Source of the DNA: Plasmopara viticola
Lineage: Eukaryota; Oomycota; Peronosporomycetes; Peronosporales; Peronosporaceae
Reading direction: 5' to 3'
DNA length: 64,000 nucleotides
Assembly: GCA_001695595.3 (NCBI GenBank)
Contig: MBPM02000092.1
Location: 1-64,000 of the forward strand
The stretch's first letter is position 1, and the number at the start of each line of letters is the position of its first letter. Positions 53,057 through 63,971 of this stretch are shown piece by piece. The notes under the pieces are model-generated. The model was not told the DNA's origin. It worked only from the letters and a program-made list of their open reading frames with translations, and ran no database searches. The position numbers were made by a program, and so were the translations under genes.

Positions 53057-55024
53057 CCTTTCTATCATTCTAGACGCGTGCAGACGCAATAGAGTAACAA
53101 CTAAGCGTATATTGCTCTTTTGAAGTGCTGAGATGATGTACGGCCATCGATACGTCCTTTCTATCACTCTAGACGCGTGCAGACGCAATAGAGTCACAAC
53201 TAAGCGTATATTTGCTCTTTGGAAGTGCTGAGACGATCTACGGCCATAGATACGTCCTTTCTATCATTCTAGACGCGTGCAGACGCAATAGAGTAACACC
53301 TAAGCGTATATTGCTCTTTGAAGTGCTGAGATGATGTACGGCCATCGATACGTCCTTTCTATCATTCTAGACGCGTGCAGACGCAATAGAGTAACACTAA
53401 GCGTATATTTGCTCTTTTGAAGTGCTGAGATGATGTACGGCCATCGATACGTCCTTTCTATCATTCTAGACGCGTGCAGACGCAATAGAGTAACAACTAA
53501 GCGTATATTTGCTCTTTGGAAGTGCTGAGACGATCTACGGCCATCGATACGTCCTTTCTATCATTCTAGACGCGTGCAGACGCAATAGAGTAACACTAAG
53601 CGTATATTGCTCTTTGAAGTGCTGAGATGATCTACGGCCATCGATACGTCCTTTCTATCATTCTAGACGCGTGCAGACGCAATAGAGTAACACCTAAGCG
53701 TATATTTGCTCTTTTGAAGTGCTGAGATGATGTACGGCCATAGATACGTCCTTTCTATCATTCTAGACGCGTGCAGACGCAATAGAGTAACACCTAAGCG
53801 TATATTGCTCTTTGAAGTGCTGAGATGATGTACGGCCATCGATACGTCCTTTCTATCATTCTAGACGCGTGCAGACGCAATAGAGTACAACTAAGCGTAT
53901 ATTGCTCTTTGAAGTGCTGAGATGATCTACGGCCATCGATACGTCCTTTCTATCATTCTAGACGCGTGCAGACGCAATAGAGTAACACTAAGCGTATATT
54001 GCTCTTTGAAGTGCTGAGATGATCTACGGCCATAGATACGTCCTTTCTATCATTCTAGACGCGTGCAGACGCAATAGAGTAACACCTAAGCGTATATTGC
54101 TCTTTGAAGTGCTGAGATGATGTACGGCCATAGATACGTCCTTTCTATCATTCTAGACGCGTGCAGACGCAATAGAGTAACACTAAGCGTATATTGCTCT
54201 TTTGAAGTGCTGAGATGATGTACGGCCATCGATACGTCCTTTCTATCATTCTAGACGCGTGCAGACGCAATAGAGTCACAACTAAGCGTATATTTGCTCT
54301 TTGGAAGTGCTGAGATGATCTACGGCCATAGATACGTCCTTTCTATCATTCTAGACGCGTGCAGACGCAATAGAGTAACACTAAGCGTATATTGCTCTTT
54401 GAAGTGCTGAGATGATGTACGGCCATAGATACGTCCTTTCTATCATTCTAGACGCGTGCAGACGCAATAGAGTAACACTAAGCGTATATTGCTCTTTGAA
54501 GTGCTGAGATGATGTACGGCCATCGATACGTCCTTTCTATCATTCTAGACGCGTGCAGACGCAATAGAGTAACACCTAAGCGTATATTGCTCTTTGAAGT
54601 GCTGAGATGATGTACGGCCATCGATACGTCCTTTCTATCATTCTAGACGCGTGCAGACGCAATAGAGTAAACCTAAGCGTATATTGCTCTTTGAAGTGCT
54701 GAGATGATGTACGGCCATCGATACGTCCTTTCTATCATTCTAGACGCGTGCAGACGCAATAGAGTAACACCTAAGCGTATATTGCTCTTTGAAGTGCTGA
54801 GATGATCTACGGCCATAGATACGTCCTTTCTATCATTCTAGACGCGTGCAGACGCAATAGAGTCACAACTAAGCGTATATTTGCTCTTTTGAAGTGCTGA
54901 GACGATGTACGGCCATCGATACGTCCTTTCTATCATTCTAGACGCGTGCAGACGCAATAGAGATACAACTAAGCGTATATTTGCTCTTTGGAAGTGCTGA
55001 GACGATCTACGGCCATAGATACGT

Positions 55025-55102
55025 CCTTTCTATCATTCTAGACGCGTGCAGACGCAATAGAGTCACAAGAAGTGCTGAGACGATCTACGGCCATAAATAC
55101 GT
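55025..55102 (+). repeat. Truncated 78-bp monomer in higher-order copy 1
   Basis: GTCACAA joins GAAGTGCTGAG, deleting the CTAAGCGTAT...CTCTTTG part. The next core starts TCGTTTC instead of TCCTTTC, after CATAAATACG. A deletion with the same right boundary is found in the equivalent monomer of the next 15-monomer copy. Confidence 0.9.
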
Positions 55103-55202
55103 CGTTTCTATCATTCTAGACGCGTGCAGACGCACTAGAGTCACAACAAAGCGTATATTCTCTTTTGAAGTGCTGAGACGATCTACGGCCATAGATACGT
55201 CC
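55103..55202 (+). repeat. Second monomer of the CGTTTC subtype
   Basis: The copy shares TACGTCGTTTC, an altered GCACTAGAG, CACAACAAAGCG and TATTCTCTTTTG with the monomer at 52957. It ends in GACGATCTAC/CATAG, so its 3' half is type B while the earlier relative ends GATGATGTAC/CATAG. The pair lies about 2.15 kb apart (22 monomers). Confidence 0.82.
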
Positions 55203-55434
55203 TTTCTATCATTCTAGACGCGTGCAGACGCAATAGAGTAACAACTAAGCGTATATTTGCTCTTTGGAAGTGCTGAGACGATCTACGGCCATAGATACGT
55301 CCTTTCTATCATTCTAGACGCGTGCAGACGCAATAGAGTACAACTAAGCGTATATTGCTCTTTGAAGTGCTGAGATGATGTACGGCCATCGATACGTCCT
55401 TTCTATCATTCTAGACGCGTGCAGACGCAATAGA

Positions 55435-56888
55435 GTAACACTAAGCGTATATTGCTCTTTGAAGTGCTGAGATGATCTACGGCCATAGATACGTCCTTTC
55501 TATCATTCTAGACGCGTGCAGACGCAATAGAGTAACACTAAGCGTATATTTGCTCTTTGAAGTGCTGAGATGATGTACGGCCATAGATACGTCCTTTCTA
55601 TCATTCTAGACGCGTGCAGACGCAATAGAGTAACACTAAGCGTATATTGCTCTTTTGAAGTGCTGAGATGATGTACGGCCATCGATACGTCCTTTCTATC
55701 ATTCTAGACGCGTGCAGACGCAATAGAGTAACAACTAAGCGTATATTTGCTCTTTGGAAGTGCTGAGATGATCTACGGCCATAGATACGTCCTTTCTATC
55801 ATTCTAGACGCGTGCAGACGCAATAGAGTAACACCTAAGCGTATATTGCTCTTTGAAGTGCTGAGATGATCTACGGCCATAGATACGTCCTTTCTATCAT
55901 TCTAGACGCGTGCAGACGCAATAGAGTAACACTAAGCGTATATTGCTCTTTGAAGTGCTGAGATGATGTACGGCCATCGATACGTCCTTTCTATCATTCT
56001 AGACGCGTGCAGACGCAATAGAGTAACACTAAGCGTATATTGCTCTTTGAAGTGCTGAGATGATGTACGGCCATCGATACGTCCTTTCTATCATTCTAGA
56101 CGCGTGCAGACGCAATAGAGTAAACCTAAGCGTATATTGCTCTTTGAAGTGCTGAGATGATGTACGGCCATCGATACGTCCTTTCTATCATTCTAGACGC
56201 GTGCAGACGCAATAGAGTAACACTAAGCGTATATTGCTCTTTGAAGTGCTGAGATGATCTACGGCCATAGATACGTCCTTTCTATCATTCTAGACGCGTG
56301 CAGACGCAATAGAGTCACAACTAAGCGTATATTTGCTCTTTGGAAGTGCTGAGATGATGTACGGCCATCGATACGTCCTTTCTATCATTCTAGACGCGTG
56401 CAGACGCAATAGAGTCACAACTAAGCGTATATTTGCTCTTTGGAAGTGCTGAGACGATCTACGGCCATAGATACGTCCTTTCTATCATTCTAGACGCGTG
56501 CAGACGCAATAGAGTAGCAACTAAGAAGTGCTGAGACGATCTACGGCCATAGATACGTCCTTTCTATCATTCTAGACGCGTGCAGACGCAATAGAGTCAC
56601 AACTAAGCGTATATTGCTCTTTGGAAGTGCTGAGACGATCTACGGCCATAGATACGTCCTTTCTATCATTCTAGACGCGTGCAGACGCAATAGAGTAACA
56701 CCTAAGCGTATATTGCTCTTTGAAGTGCTGAGATGATCTACGGCCATAGATACGTCCTTTCTATCATTCTAGACGCGTGCAGACGCAATAGAGTAACACC
56801 TAAGCGTATATTGCTCTTTGAAGTGCTGAGATGATGTACGGCCATCGATACGTCCTTTCTATCATTCTAGACGCGTGCAGACGCAATA
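55435..56888 (+). repeat. 15-monomer higher-order repeat, copy 2
   Basis: This is the direct neighbour of copy 1, offset by about 1,453 bp. It repeats the rare GTAAACCT monomer (near 56.12 kb), the CTTTGGAAG copy with GATGATCTAC/CATAG (near 55.73 kb) and the internally deleted monomer (near 56.52 kb) at matching positions. The agreement fails beyond about 56.9 kb, so I see two copies only, with a possible partial third around 57.19-57.68 kb where a run of GACGATCTAC/CATAG copies is again closed by a type A copy. Confidence 0.7.
56477..56558 (+). repeat. Truncated 82-bp monomer in higher-order copy 2
   Basis: GTAGCAACTAA joins GAAGTGCTGAG, deleting the GCGTAT...CTCTTTG segment. The right boundary is the same as in the truncated copy at 55025, about one 15-monomer unit upstream; the left boundaries differ by 4 bp of sequence (CACAA against CAACTAA). 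Confidence 0.9.
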
Positions 56889-58170
56889 GAGTAACACCTA
56901 AGCGTATATTGCTCTTTGAAGTGCTGAGATGATGTACGGCCATAGATACGTCCTTTCTATCATTCTAGACGCGTGCAGACGCAATAGAGTAACACCTAAG
57001 CGTATATTGCTCTTTGAAGTGCTGAGATGATCTACGGCCATAGATACGTCCTTTCTATCATTCTAGACGCGTGCAGACGCAATAGAGTAACACCTAAGCG
57101 TATAGTTGCTCTTTTGAAGTGCTGAGATGATGTACGGCCATAGATACGTCCTTTCTATCATTCTAGACGCGTGCAGACGCAATAGAGTAACACCTAAGCG
57201 TATATTGCTCTTTGAAGTGCTGAGATGATGTACGGCCATCGATACGTCCTTTCTATCATTCTAGACGCGTGCAGACGCAATAGAGTCACAACTAAGCGTA
57301 TATTTGCTCTTTGAAGTGCTGAGACGATCTACGGCCATAGATACGTCCTTTCTATCATTCTAGACGCGTGCAGACGCAATAGAGTCACAACTAAGCGTAT
57401 ATTTGCTCTTTGGAAGTGCTGAGACGATCTACGGCCATAGATACGTCCTTTCTATCATTCTAGACGCGTGCAGACGCAATAGAGTCACAACTAAACGTAT
57501 ATTGCTCTTTGAAGTGCTGAGACGATCTACGGCCATAGATACGTCCTTTCTATCATTCTAGACGCGTGCAGACGCAATAGAGTACAACTAAGCGTATATT
57601 GCTCTTTGAAGTGCTGAGACGATCTACGGCCATAGATACGTCCTTTCTATCATTCTAGACGCGTGCAGACGCAATAGAGTACACTAAGCGTATATTGCTC
57701 TTTTGAAGTGCTGAGATGATGTACGGCCATCGATACGTCCTTTCTATCATTCTAGACGCGTGCAGACGCAATAGAGTCACAACTAAGCGTATATTTGCTC
57801 TTTAGAAGTGCTGAGACGATCTACGGCCATAGATACGTCCTTTCTATCATTCTAGACGCGTGCAGACGCAATAGAGTAACACTAAGCGTATATTGCTCTT
57901 TGAAGTGCTGAGATGATCTACGGCCATAGATACGTCCTTTCTATCATTCTAGACGCGTGCAGACGCAATAGAGTAACAACTAAGCGTATATTTGCTCTTT
58001 TGAAGTGCTGAGATGATGTACGGCCATCGATACGTCCTTTCTATCATTCTAGACGCGTGCAGACGCAATAGAGTAACACCTAAGCGTATATTGCTCTTTG
58101 AAGTGCTGAGATGATGTACGGCCATCGATACGTCCTTTCTATCATTCTAGACGCGTGCAGACGCAATAGA

Positions 58171-59944
58171 GTAAACTAAGCGTATATTGCTCTTTTGAAG
58201 TGCTGAGATGATGTACGGCCATCGATACGTCCTTTCTATCATTCTAGACGCGTGCAGACGCAATAGAGTAACACCTAAGCGTATATATGCTCTTTTGAAG
58301 TGCTGAGATGATGTACGGCCATCGATACGTCCTTTCTATCATTCTAGACGCGTGCAGACGCAATAGAGTACAACTAAGCGTATATTGCTCTTTTGAAGTG
58401 CTGAGATGATGTACGGCCATCGATACGTCCTTTCTATCATTCTAGACGCGTGCAGACGCAATAGAGTAACACCTAAGCGTATATATGCTCTTTTGAAGTG
58501 CTGAGATGATGTACGGCCATCGATACGTCCTTTCTATCATTCTAGACGCGTGCAGACGCAATAGAGTCACAACTAAGCGTATATTTGCTCTTTGGAAGTG
58601 CTGAGACGATCTACGGCCATAGATACGTCCTTTCTATCATTCTAGACGCGTGCAGACGCAATAGAGTAACACCTAAGCGTATATATGCTCTTTGAAGTGC
58701 TGAGATGATCTACGGCCATAGATACGTCCTTTCTATCATTCTAGACGCGTGCAGACGCAATAGAGTAACACCTAAGCGTATAGTTGCTCTTTGGAAGTGC
58801 TGAGATGATGTACGGCCATAGATACGTCCTTTCTATCATTCTAGACGCGTGCAGACGCAATAGAGTAACACTAAGCGTATATTGCTCTTTGAAGTGCTGA
58901 GATGATGTACGGCCATCGATACGTCCTTTCTATCATTCTAGACGCGTGCAGACGCAATAGAGTACAACTAAGCGTATATTGCTCTTTGAAGTGCTGAGAT
59001 GATCTACGGCCATCGATACGTCCTTTCTATCATTCTAGACGCGTGCAGACGCAATAGAGTAACACCTTAGCGTATATATGCTCTTTGAAAGTGCTGAGAT
59101 GATCTACGGCCATAGATACGTCCTTTCTATCATTCTAGACGCGTGCAGACGCAATAGAATAACACCTAAGCGTATAGTTGCTCTTTGAAGTGCTGAGATG
59201 ATGTACGGCCATAGATACGTCCTTTCTATCATTCTAGACGCGTGCAGACGCAATAGAGTAACACCTAAGCGTATATATGCTCTTTGAAAGTGCTGAGATG
59301 ATGTACGGCCATCGATACGTCCTTTCTATCATTCTAGACGCGTGCAGACGCAATAGAGTAAACTAAGCGTATATTGCTCTTTGAAGTGCTGAGATGATGT
59401 ACGGCCATCGATACGTCCTTTCTATCATTCTAGACGCGTGCAGACGCAATAGAGTACAACTAAGCGTATATTGCTCTTTTGAAGTGCTGAGATGATGTAC
59501 GGCCATCGATACGTCCTTTCTATCATTCTAGACGCGTGCAGACGCAATAGAGTAACACCTAAGCGTATAGTTGCTCTTTTGAAGTGCTGAGATGATGTAC
59601 GGCCATCGATACGTCCTTTCTATCATTCTAGACGCGTGCAGACGCAATAGAGTAAACTAAGCGTATATTGCTCTTTGGAAGTGCTGAGACGATCTACGGC
59701 CATAGATACGTCCTTTCTATCATTCTAGACGCGTGCAGACGCAATAGAGTCACAACTAAGCGTATATTTGCTCTTTGGAAGTGCTGAGACGATCTACGGC
59801 CATAGATACGTCCTTTCTATCATTCTAGACGCGTGCAGACGCAATAGAGTCACAACTAAGCGTATATTTGCTCTTTGGAAGTGCTGAGATGATCTACGGC
59901 CATAGATACGTCCTTTCTATCATTCTAGACGCGTGCAGACGCAA
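58171..59944 (+). repeat. 18-monomer block, copy 1
   Basis: The series begins GTAAACT type A, type C, type A, type C, then type B, type C, a GTATAGTTGC copy with CTTTGGAAG and GATGATGTAC/CATAG, and continues to a run of type A copies and three GATCTAC/CATAG copies. It recurs about 4.04 kb downstream. At 15 of 18 positions columns 79, 83 and 93 agree, and the type C and GTATAGTTGC markers at the start of the block fall at the same ordinal positions. Agreement fails upstream of about 57.9 kb. Confidence 0.62.
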
Positions 59945-62206
59945 TAGAGTCACAACTAAGCGTATATTTGCTCTTTGGAAGTGCTGAGACGATCTACGGC
60001 CATAGATACGTCCTTTCTATCATTCTAGACGCGTGCAGACGCAATAGAGTAACACCTAAGCGTATATTTGCTCTTTGAAGTGCTGAGATGATGTACGGCC
60101 ATAGATACGTCCTTTCTATCATTCTAGACGCGTGCAGACGCAATAGAGTAACACCTAAGCGTATATTTGCTCTTTTGAAGTGCTGAGATGATGTACGGCC
60201 ATCGATACGTCCTTTCTATCATTCTAGACGCGTGCAGACGCAATAGAGTCAACTAAGCGTATATTTGCTCTTTGAAGTGCTGAGACGATCTACGGCCATA
60301 GATACGTCCTTTCTATCATTCTAGACGCGTGCAGACGCAATAGAGAAACACCTAAGCGTATATTGCTCTTTGAAGTGCTGAGATGATGTACGGCCATCGA
60401 TACGTCCTTTCTATCATTCTAGACGCGTGCAGACGCAATAGAGTACAACTAAGCGTATATTGCTCTTTGAAGTGCTGAGATGATGTACGGCCATCGATAC
60501 GTCCTTTCTATCATTCTAGACGCGTGCAGACGCAATAGAGTAACACTAAGCGTATATTGCTCTTTTGAAGTGCTGAGATGATGTACGGCCATCGATACGT
60601 CCTTTCTATCATTCTAGACGCGTGCAGACGCAATAGAGTCACAACTAAGCGTATATTTTCTCTGAAGTGCTGAGACGATCTACGGCCATAGATACGTCCT
60701 TTCTATCATTCTAGACGCGTGCAGACGCAATAGAGTACAACTAAGCGTATATTTGCTCTTTGAAGTGCTGAGATGATCTACGGCCATAGATACGTCCTTT
60801 CTATCATTCTAGACGCGTGCAGACGCAATAGAGTAACACTAAGCGTATATTGCTCTTTGAAGTGCTGAGACGATCTACGGCCATAGATACGTCCTTTCTA
60901 TCATTCTAGACGCGTGCAGACGCAATAGAGTCACAACTAAGCGTATATTGCTCTTTGAAGTGCTGAGACGATCTACGGCCATCGATACGTCCTTTCTATC
61001 ATTCTAGACGCGTGCAGACGCAATAGAGTATCAACTAAGCGTATATTTGCTCTTTGGAAGTGCTGAGACGATCTACGGCCATAGATACGTCCTTTCTATC
61101 ATTCTAGACGCGTGCAGACGCAATAGAGTACAACTAAGCGTATATTTTCTTTGGAAGTGCTGAGACGATCTACGGCCATAGATACGTCCTTTCTATCATT
61201 CTAGACGCGTGCAGACGCAATAGAGTAACAACTAAGCGTATATTTGCTCTTTGAAGTGCTGAGACGATCTACGGCCATAGATACGTCCTTTCTATCATTC
61301 TAGACGCGTGCAGACGCAATAGAGTAACACTAAGCGTATATTGCTCTTTGAAGTGCTGAGACGATCTACGGCCATAGATACGTCCTTTCTATCATTCTAG
61401 ACGCGTGCAGACGCAATAGAGTAACACCTAAGCGTATATTGCTTTTGAAGTGCTGAGATGATGTACGGCCATAGATACGTCCTTTCTATCATTCTAGACG
61501 CGTGCAGACGCAATAGAGTAACACCTAAGCGTATATTGCTCTTTGAAGTGCTGAGATGATGTACGGCCATAGATACGTCCTTTCTATCATTCTAGACGCG
61601 TGCAGACGCAATAGAGTAAACTAAGCGTATATTGCTCTTTGAAGTGCTGAGATGATGTACGGCCATCGATACGTCCTTTCTATCATTCTAGACGCGTGCA
61701 GACGCAATAGAGTAACACTAAGCGTATATTGCTTTTGAAGTGCTGAGATGATGTACGGCCATAGATACGTCCTTTCTATCATTCTAGACGCGTGCAGACG
61801 CAATAGAGTAACACCTAAGCGTATATTTGCTCTTTTGAAGTGCTGAGATGATCTACGGCCATAGATACGTCCTTTCTATCATTCTAGACGCGTGCAGACG
61901 CAATAGAGTAACACCTAAGCGTATATTTGCTCTTTGAAGTGCTGAGACGATCTACGGCCATAGATACGTCCTTTCTATCATTCTAGACGCGTGCAGACGC
62001 AATAGAGTAACACCTAAGCGTATATATGCTCTTTTGAAGTGCTGAGATGATGTACGGCCATCGATACGTCCTTTCTATCATTCTAGACGCGTGCAGACGC
62101 AATAGAGTAACACCTAAGCGTATATATGCTCTTTGAAAGTGCTGAGATGATGTACGGCCATCGATACGTCCTTTCTATCATTCTAGACGCGTGCAGACGC
62201 AATAGA

Positions 62207-63971
62207 GTAAACCTAAGCGTATATTGCTCTTTGAAGTGCTGAGATGATGTACGGCCATCGATACGTCCTTTCTATCATTCTAGACGCGTGCAGACGCAAT
62301 AGAGTAACACCTAAGCGTATATATGCTCTTTGAAGTGCTGAGATGATGTACGGCCATCGATACGTCCTTTCTATCATTCTAGACGCGTGCAGACGCAATA
62401 GAGTAAACCTAAGCGTATATTGCTCTTTGAAGTGCTGAGATGATGTACGGCCATCGATACGTCCTTTCTATCATTCTAGACGCGTGCAGACGCAATAGAG
62501 TAACACCTAAGCGTATATATGCTCTTTTGAAGTGCTGAGATGATGTACGGCCATCGATACGTCCTTTCTATCATTCTAGACGCGTGCAGACGCAATAGAG
62601 TCACAACTAAGCGTATATTTGCTCTTTGGAAGTGCTGAGATGATCTACGGCCATAGATACGTCCTTTCTATCATTCTAGACGCGTGCAGACGCAATAGAG
62701 TAACACCTAAGCGTATATATGCTCTTTAGAAGTGCTGAGACGATCTACGGCCATAGATACGTCCTTTCTATCATTCTAGACGCGTGCAGACGCAATAGAG
62801 TAACACCTAAGCGTATAGTTGCTCTTTGGAAGTGCTGAGATGATGTACGGCCATAGATACGTCCTTTCTATCATTCTAGACGCGTGCAGACGCAATAGAG
62901 TAACAACTAAGCGTATATTTGCTCTTTTGAAGTGCTGAGATGATGTACGGCCATCGATACGTCCTTTCTATCATTCTAGACGCGTGCAGACGCAATAGAG
63001 TCACAACTAAGCGTATATTTGCTCTTTGGAAGTGCTGAGACGATCTACGGCCATAGATACGTCCTTTCTATCATTCTAGACGCGTGCAGACGCAATAGAG
63101 TAACAACTAAGCGTATATTGCTCTTTGAAGTGCTGAGATGATCTACGGCCATAGATACGTCCTTTCTATCATTCTAGACGCGTGCAGACGCAATAGAGTA
63201 ACACCTAAGCGTATATTGCTCTTTGAAGTGCTGAGATGATGTACGGCCATAGATACGTCCTTTCTATCATTCTAGACGCGTGCAGACGCAATAGAGTAAC
63301 ACCTAAGCGTATATATGCTCTTTTGAAGTGCTGAGATGATGTACGGCCATCGATACGTCCTTTCTATCATTCTAGACGCGTGCAGACGCAATAGAGTAAA
63401 CTAAGCGTATATTGCTCTTTGAAGTGCTGAGATGATGTACGGCCATCGATACGTCCTTTCTATCATTCTAGACGCGTGCAGACGCAATAGAGTACACTAA
63501 GCGTATATTGCTCTTTGAAGTGCTGAGATGATGTACGGCCATCGATACGTCCTTTCTATCATTCTAGACGCGTGCAGACGCAATAGAGTAACACTAAGCG
63601 TATATTGCTCTTTGAAGTGCTGAGATGATGTACGGCCATCGATACGTCCTTTCTATCATTCTAGACGCGTGCAGACGCAATAGAGTCACAACTAAGCGTA
63701 TATTTTTCTTTGAAGTGCTGAGACGATCTACGGCCATAGATACGTCCTTTCTATCATTCTAGACGCGTGCAGACGCAATAGAGTACACTAAGCGTATATT
63801 GCTTTTGAAGTGCTGAGACGATCTACGGCCATAGATACGTCCTTTCTATCATTCTAGACGCGTGCAGACGCAATAGAGTACAACTAAGCGTATATTGCTC
63901 TTTGAAGTGCTGAGATGATCTACGGCCATAGATACGTCCTTTCTATCATTCTAGACGCGTGCAGACGCAAT
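62207..63971 (+). repeat. 18-monomer block, copy 2
   Basis: This is the downstream partner of the block at 58171, at a spacing of about 41 monomers. It repeats the type C positions, the single GTATAGTTGC/CTTTGGAAG copy (near 62.82 kb), the later GTAAACT copy (near 63.39 kb) and the closing CTAC/CATAG series. It reaches the window end, so the true length is unknown. It could be a segmental duplication or the start of a second 41-monomer higher-order unit. Confidence 0.6.
62463..62562 (+). repeat. Reference type C monomer, complete 100 bp
   Basis: This copy matches type A except for GTATATATGC in place of GTATATTTGC (column 57 T to A). Type C copies cluster between 58.2 and 63.4 kb, near 58270, 58467, 58667, 59062, 59259, 62010, 62110, 62307, 62503, 62702 and 63298, often alternating with other monomers. 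Several share an unusual CTTTGAAAGTG downstream (near 59088, 59285 and 62131), which supports common descent. A few isolated examples occur earlier, near 9330, 46830 and 1900. Confidence 0.88.

Larger units (their letters stand above)
53982..55434 (+). repeat. 15-monomer higher-order repeat, copy 1
   Basis: Reading the diagnostic columns of 15 successive monomers gives a series that recurs in the next 1.45 kb. Shared landmarks in order are: GATGATCTAC/CATAG; GATGATGTAC/CATAG; type A; a GATGATCTAC/CATAG copy with CTTTGGAAG (near 54.27 kb); three type A copies, the third with GTAAACCT (near 54.66 kb); GATGATCTAC/CATAG; a B-like copy; GACGATCTAC copies, one with about 20 bp deleted (near 55.07 kb); and a closing type A copy. 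About 12 of 15 positions agree with copy 2 at all three of columns 79, 83 and 93, with differences mostly at one column. Confidence 0.72.
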
